A model generated the notes under the pieces. That model was not told the DNA's origin. It made no database searches and saw only the letters and a program-made list of their open reading frames with translations. Below are positions 10,001 to 12,346 of a DNA stretch of 12,346 bases, piece after piece. Made by a program: the position numbers and the translations under genes. Location: assembly GCA_002360535.1 (NCBI GenBank), contig DEQR01000039.1, positions 1 through 12,346 on the forward strand, in the 5' to 3' direction. The stretch is from Thiobacillus sp. UBA3361 (GTDB lineage: Bacteria > Pseudomonadota > Gammaproteobacteria > Burkholderiales > Thiobacillaceae). Position 1 is the stretch's first letter, and each line of letters opens with the position of its first letter.

Positions 10001-10820
10001 ATTCTCGGGCAACATCGAGGCGGACAGCTTCGCTTACCGGGACAAGGAACTGGGCAACCTGAAACTGGGCCTGGAAGCGGCCCCCCACGGCTGGCGGGTG
10101 ACCCGGCTGGACATCCAGAACCCTGACGGCCGCCTGAGCGGCGCGGGCCTCCTGGCCGATCACGCCCGGCGTCCTTCGGAATTCAGGCTGCAAGCCGACA
10201 GCCCCAGCCTCAGCGCCCTCCTGGCCAGACTCGGCTACCCCGGCTACCTGAAGCGCGGCAAGACCCATGCGGAGGGCCGCATCGGCTGGATGGGCGGCCT
10301 GGAGGATTTTTCTCTGGCCGACCTGAGCGGCAGCCTGAGCCTGGACGTCCGCGACGGCCAGTTCATGAAGGCAGACCCGGGAGTGGGGCGCCTGCTGGGC
10401 ATCGTCAGCCTGCAATCCCTGCCGCGCCGTATCAGCCTGGATTTCCGCGACGTGTTCAGCGAGGGCTTCGCCTTCGATGAAATCAGCGGCCCCCTGCACA
10501 TCGACCGGGGCGTTGCCTACCTGGCCGGCCTGAAGATGAGCGGCCCCGCGGCCCAGGTGGAGATGAAGGGCAAGATCGACCTGGCTCGCGAGAACCAGGA
10601 CCTGCGCATCAAGGTGCAGCCGCGCCTGGAGGACACCCTGGCGGCCGGCGCCCTGCTGATCAACCCGGCGGTGGGCGTGGGCGCGCTGGTGGCCAGCAAG
10701 GTGCTCAAGGACCCCATCAGCAAGGCGATCACCTTCGAATACCTGGTCACCGGCGGCTGGGACGACCCGCAGGTGACCAAGCTCAAGCGCCAGACCGTCA
10801 CCAATACCGAGCAGCCCTAA
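7002..10820 (+). CDS. yhdP: YhdP, AsmA-like envelope phospholipid transport protein
   Basis: A 1272-residue protein, about the length of E. coli YhdP (roughly 1266). YhdP, TamB and YdbH are large AsmA-like bridge proteins that together move phospholipid from the inner to the outer membrane. A basic start (MTRLLRRLAHY) is followed by a single membrane segment at ~11-33, after which the chain should be periplasmic and rich in beta-structure. Family landmarks are ADWRGLNPHLQMENLRL near residue 65, the central HYLPHQIADDAFRWLKRSILSG, PGWPEFHHIQGRLLFHD, and the AsmA_2-like C-terminus with GRIGWMGGLEDFSL, ADPGVGRLLGIVSLQSLPRRISLDF (split here from a longer match) and LVTGGWDDP. Its ATG overlaps the previous stop (ATGA), so it depends on coupling. 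The nitrilase and tldD that follow match its usual downstream neighbours in proteobacteria; rng or glnE, its common upstream partners, are absent. Confidence 0.96.
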   Translation: MTRLLRRLAHYAVYAVAVVLIAVSALALVLRVWLLPDIDRYRPRLESLLQEATGQPVRIGVIRADWRGLNPHLQMENLRLGAARAGAEPTLELPRVDAVVSWSSLLLGEFRLSELVLSRPRVEISRDRERVIRVAGIPVNTGGEAGPFPDWLLAQRLVVVRDGRLTWRDALLDAPPLELRQLKAVLHNRFGRHRLGLTGLPPDAAGRRVDLRADIKGDSVRRPEDFRGRVYLSLEQASAEALRTWAPWAQESVREGRGSLRLWLDFAGRQATGLLGDVRLNGVRLSLTEDTPDMEFSHLHGRLGWRKAQTGHDIFIERLDFASPAGLGGEPASARMHLVPDADGKPRQITVSASDLQLETLTALSGAVPLPRAAHDLIGRLKPRGFINNLRVDWRRPERRQGPAEFAIGQLTAQAGFQDVGLEQTEHLPGLSGLTGDARIDARGGQLNLRARHLGLHYDPVFRNPLSFDVLDADLSWQKTPQGGHLIRIDGVRAANSDLDATAQAGITLLPKQSPLLDIRVQLQRGEGNRVWHYLPHQIADDAFRWLKRSILSGQARDGSLVLRGPADRFPYDRGGGEFRVELGLHDAVLAYAPGWPEFHHIQGRLLFHDKAMEIIADSAQVPGGIRLTGVKGVVPDLHHTDDEMLHIGGRADAPADAFLRFIAQSPVYDYTDRFTEHMRARGDARLELNLDLPLRNVDDTQVRGRLQLLDTLLDPGEGMPVLEHLRGELQFTQHDLKARGVAASVLGQPASLDLESLPGGRVRAALIGRMPAQGLATWLPAWALNHLQGTAAYRAEVDVKQHRAELRLASDLAGMAIRLPAPLGKPADSQVPMLLVKTPDEEGGDIFYARYGQSLTARAKPGGQGRAARVGISIGRGEAAMPAQPGLTLKAVLKRFDLEEWQALVPAADGDGALSVHEINLTANELVAAERIIHDGNVIARPRADGWHLQIASREVQGDASVSGPAGAPRVTAKFRRLQIPEPAGKPAAPDQGTARRKLFSGNIEADSFAYRDKELGNLKLGLEAAPHGWRVTRLDIQNPDGRLSGAGLLADHARRPSEFRLQADSPSLSALLARLGYPGYLKRGKTHAEGRIGWMGGLEDFSLADLSGSLSLDVRDGQFMKADPGVGRLLGIVSLQSLPRRISLDFRDVFSEGFAFDEISGPLHIDRGVAYLAGLKMSGPAAQVEMKGKIDLARENQDLRIKVQPRLEDTLAAGALLINPAVGVGALVASKVLKDPISKAITFEYLVTGGWDDPQVTKLKRQTVTNTEQP

Positions 10821-10844
10821 GAAAGTGCTGAACAATGCCGCTTC

Positions 10845-10914
10845 CGTCATTCCGGCTGAAACGTGAATCCGAAAAAATAAAAAGACCCGGACCCCGGCCC
10901 GCGCCGGGGTGACG
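10845..10914. repeat. Imperfect 70-bp palindromic element between yhdP and nit
   Basis: The outer ends CGTCATTCC (10845-10853) and GGGGTGACG (10906-10914) are inverted copies matching at 7 of 9 positions, and both differences are G-U compatible. The right half holds a perfect 8-bp hairpin, ACCCCGGC/GCCGGGGT (10891-10898/10903-10910), with loop CCGC. An A-rich stretch (GAAAAAATAAAAAG) lies before it. The CGTCATTCC...GGGTGACG layout resembles a common proteobacterial intergenic MITE-like repeat, here degenerate on the left. Read on the - strand, the hairpin is followed by a T-rich run, as in an intrinsic terminator, but no - strand gene is present to use it. Confidence 0.6.
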
Positions 10915-11025
10915 AAAATATCAGCGGCTCCCTAGCGCAGACACCACCATGCAGCGCCTTTGCGCTTGCCGCTGCGGCCCGGTGTTGTGTACTCTCGGGT
11001 GGAATCGAGACAGCGTCCAATATCC

Positions 11026-11946
<921 letters not shown>

Positions 11947-12018
11947 GGCGATATCGACCCGGAATCTTTCCGCCGCTCAGGCGATCCCATGGCCTGATCC
12001 CCCGACCAGAGCAAACGC

Positions 12019-12346
12019 ATGACCGACACCGCCCAACTCTTCTCCACCGCCGAAAACCTGCTGCTGGCCCCCAACGACATCCAGGCCGGCCAGCTCGACA
12101 GCGTCTTCGGCCTGCTCGCCGCGCACCGCCTGGACGACGCCGACCTGTATTTTCAATACAGCCGCTCCGAGGCCTGGAGCCTGGAGGAAGGTCAGGTCAA
12201 GTCGGGCAGCTTCAACATCGACCAGGGGGTGGGTGTACGCGCCGTGGTGGGGGACAAGACGGCCTTCGCCTATTCCGACGACATCACCCTGCCGGCGATC
12301 CGCGACGCGGCGACCACCGCCCGCGCCATTGGCGGCGGCGGCGGCA
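12019..12346 (+). CDS. tldD: TldD metalloprotease subunit, N-terminal part (cut by window end)
   Basis: ATG 12019 opens a frame running off the window, giving 109 complete codons that begin MTDTAQLFSTAENLLLAP. The segment DADLYFQYSRSEAWSLEEGQVKSG, split by family as DLYFQ and SLEEG, followed by FNIDQGVGVRAVVGDKTAFAYSDDI, is characteristic of the TldD N-terminus. TldD pairs with PmbA/TldE as a zinc protease that cleaves unfolded peptides and matures or degrades modified peptides such as microcin B17 and CcdA. The HExxxH metal site lies beyond the window. A weak AGAG lies ~9 bases before the ATG. The 72-bp gap after nit has a 6-bp hairpin TCAGGC/GCCTGA (11977-11982/11992-11997) and no T-run, so read-through from nit is likely. 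The frame is followed by a glycine run at the very edge. Confidence 0.93.
   Translation, partial: MTDTAQLFSTAENLLLAPNDIQAGQLDSVFGLLAAHRLDDADLYFQYSRSEAWSLEEGQVKSGSFNIDQGVGVRAVVGDKTAFAYSDDITLPAIRDAATTARAIGGGGG

Noticed and set aside
10881..10914. Intrinsic terminator after yhdP
   Set aside because: The hairpin is strong, but no T-run follows on the + strand; the A-rich tract precedes it instead.

Overview
This is a GC-rich chromosomal window with every recognisable gene on the + strand. The protein types and gene order (metH; a PA0069-type radical SAM gene; yhdP - nitrilase - tldD) fit a Beta- or Gammaproteobacterium. I lean slightly towards Betaproteobacteria, but nothing here fixes the genus. 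Most of the DNA reads as ordinary core chromosome.

Layout. (1) 1-2537 is the 3' two-thirds of metH, cobalamin-dependent methionine synthase. (2) 2538-3065 has no well-supported gene. It holds a low-GC 50-codon ORF that runs into a REP-like palindrome, a very palindrome-rich stretch that looks like a dispersed repeat, and two nested TATCA/TGATA inverted repeats next to the following gene. (3) 3066-4127 is a PA0069-family radical SAM protein. (4) 4315-5880 is a single-chain fusion of a Cys-based protein phosphatase and an ADP-ribosylglycohydrolase. (5) 5947-7005 is an Ap4A-phosphorylase/GalT-like nucleotide phosphorylase. Its stop overlaps the start of (6) yhdP, 7002-10820, a 1272-residue AsmA-like envelope protein. 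(7) 10821-11025 carries a degenerate MITE-like palindrome. (8) 11026-11946 is a Nit1/Nit2-type amidase. (9) 12019 to the window end is the 5' part of tldD.

How the genes fit together. The yhdP - nit - tldD order is a familiar proteobacterial housekeeping arrangement: envelope lipid homeostasis, removal of deaminated glutathione, and a protease subunit. What is unusual is what precedes it: a gene combining two 'eraser' activities (dephosphorylation and de-ADP-ribosylation), followed 66 bp later by a predicted nucleotide phosphorylase that is translationally coupled to yhdP. The fusion and its neighbour are the best candidates for an undescribed functional unit. The second ADP-ribosylglycohydrolase metal motif looks altered, so activity of that half should not be assumed. 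The 2.5-3.05 kb gap is the most likely site of past insertion or decay.
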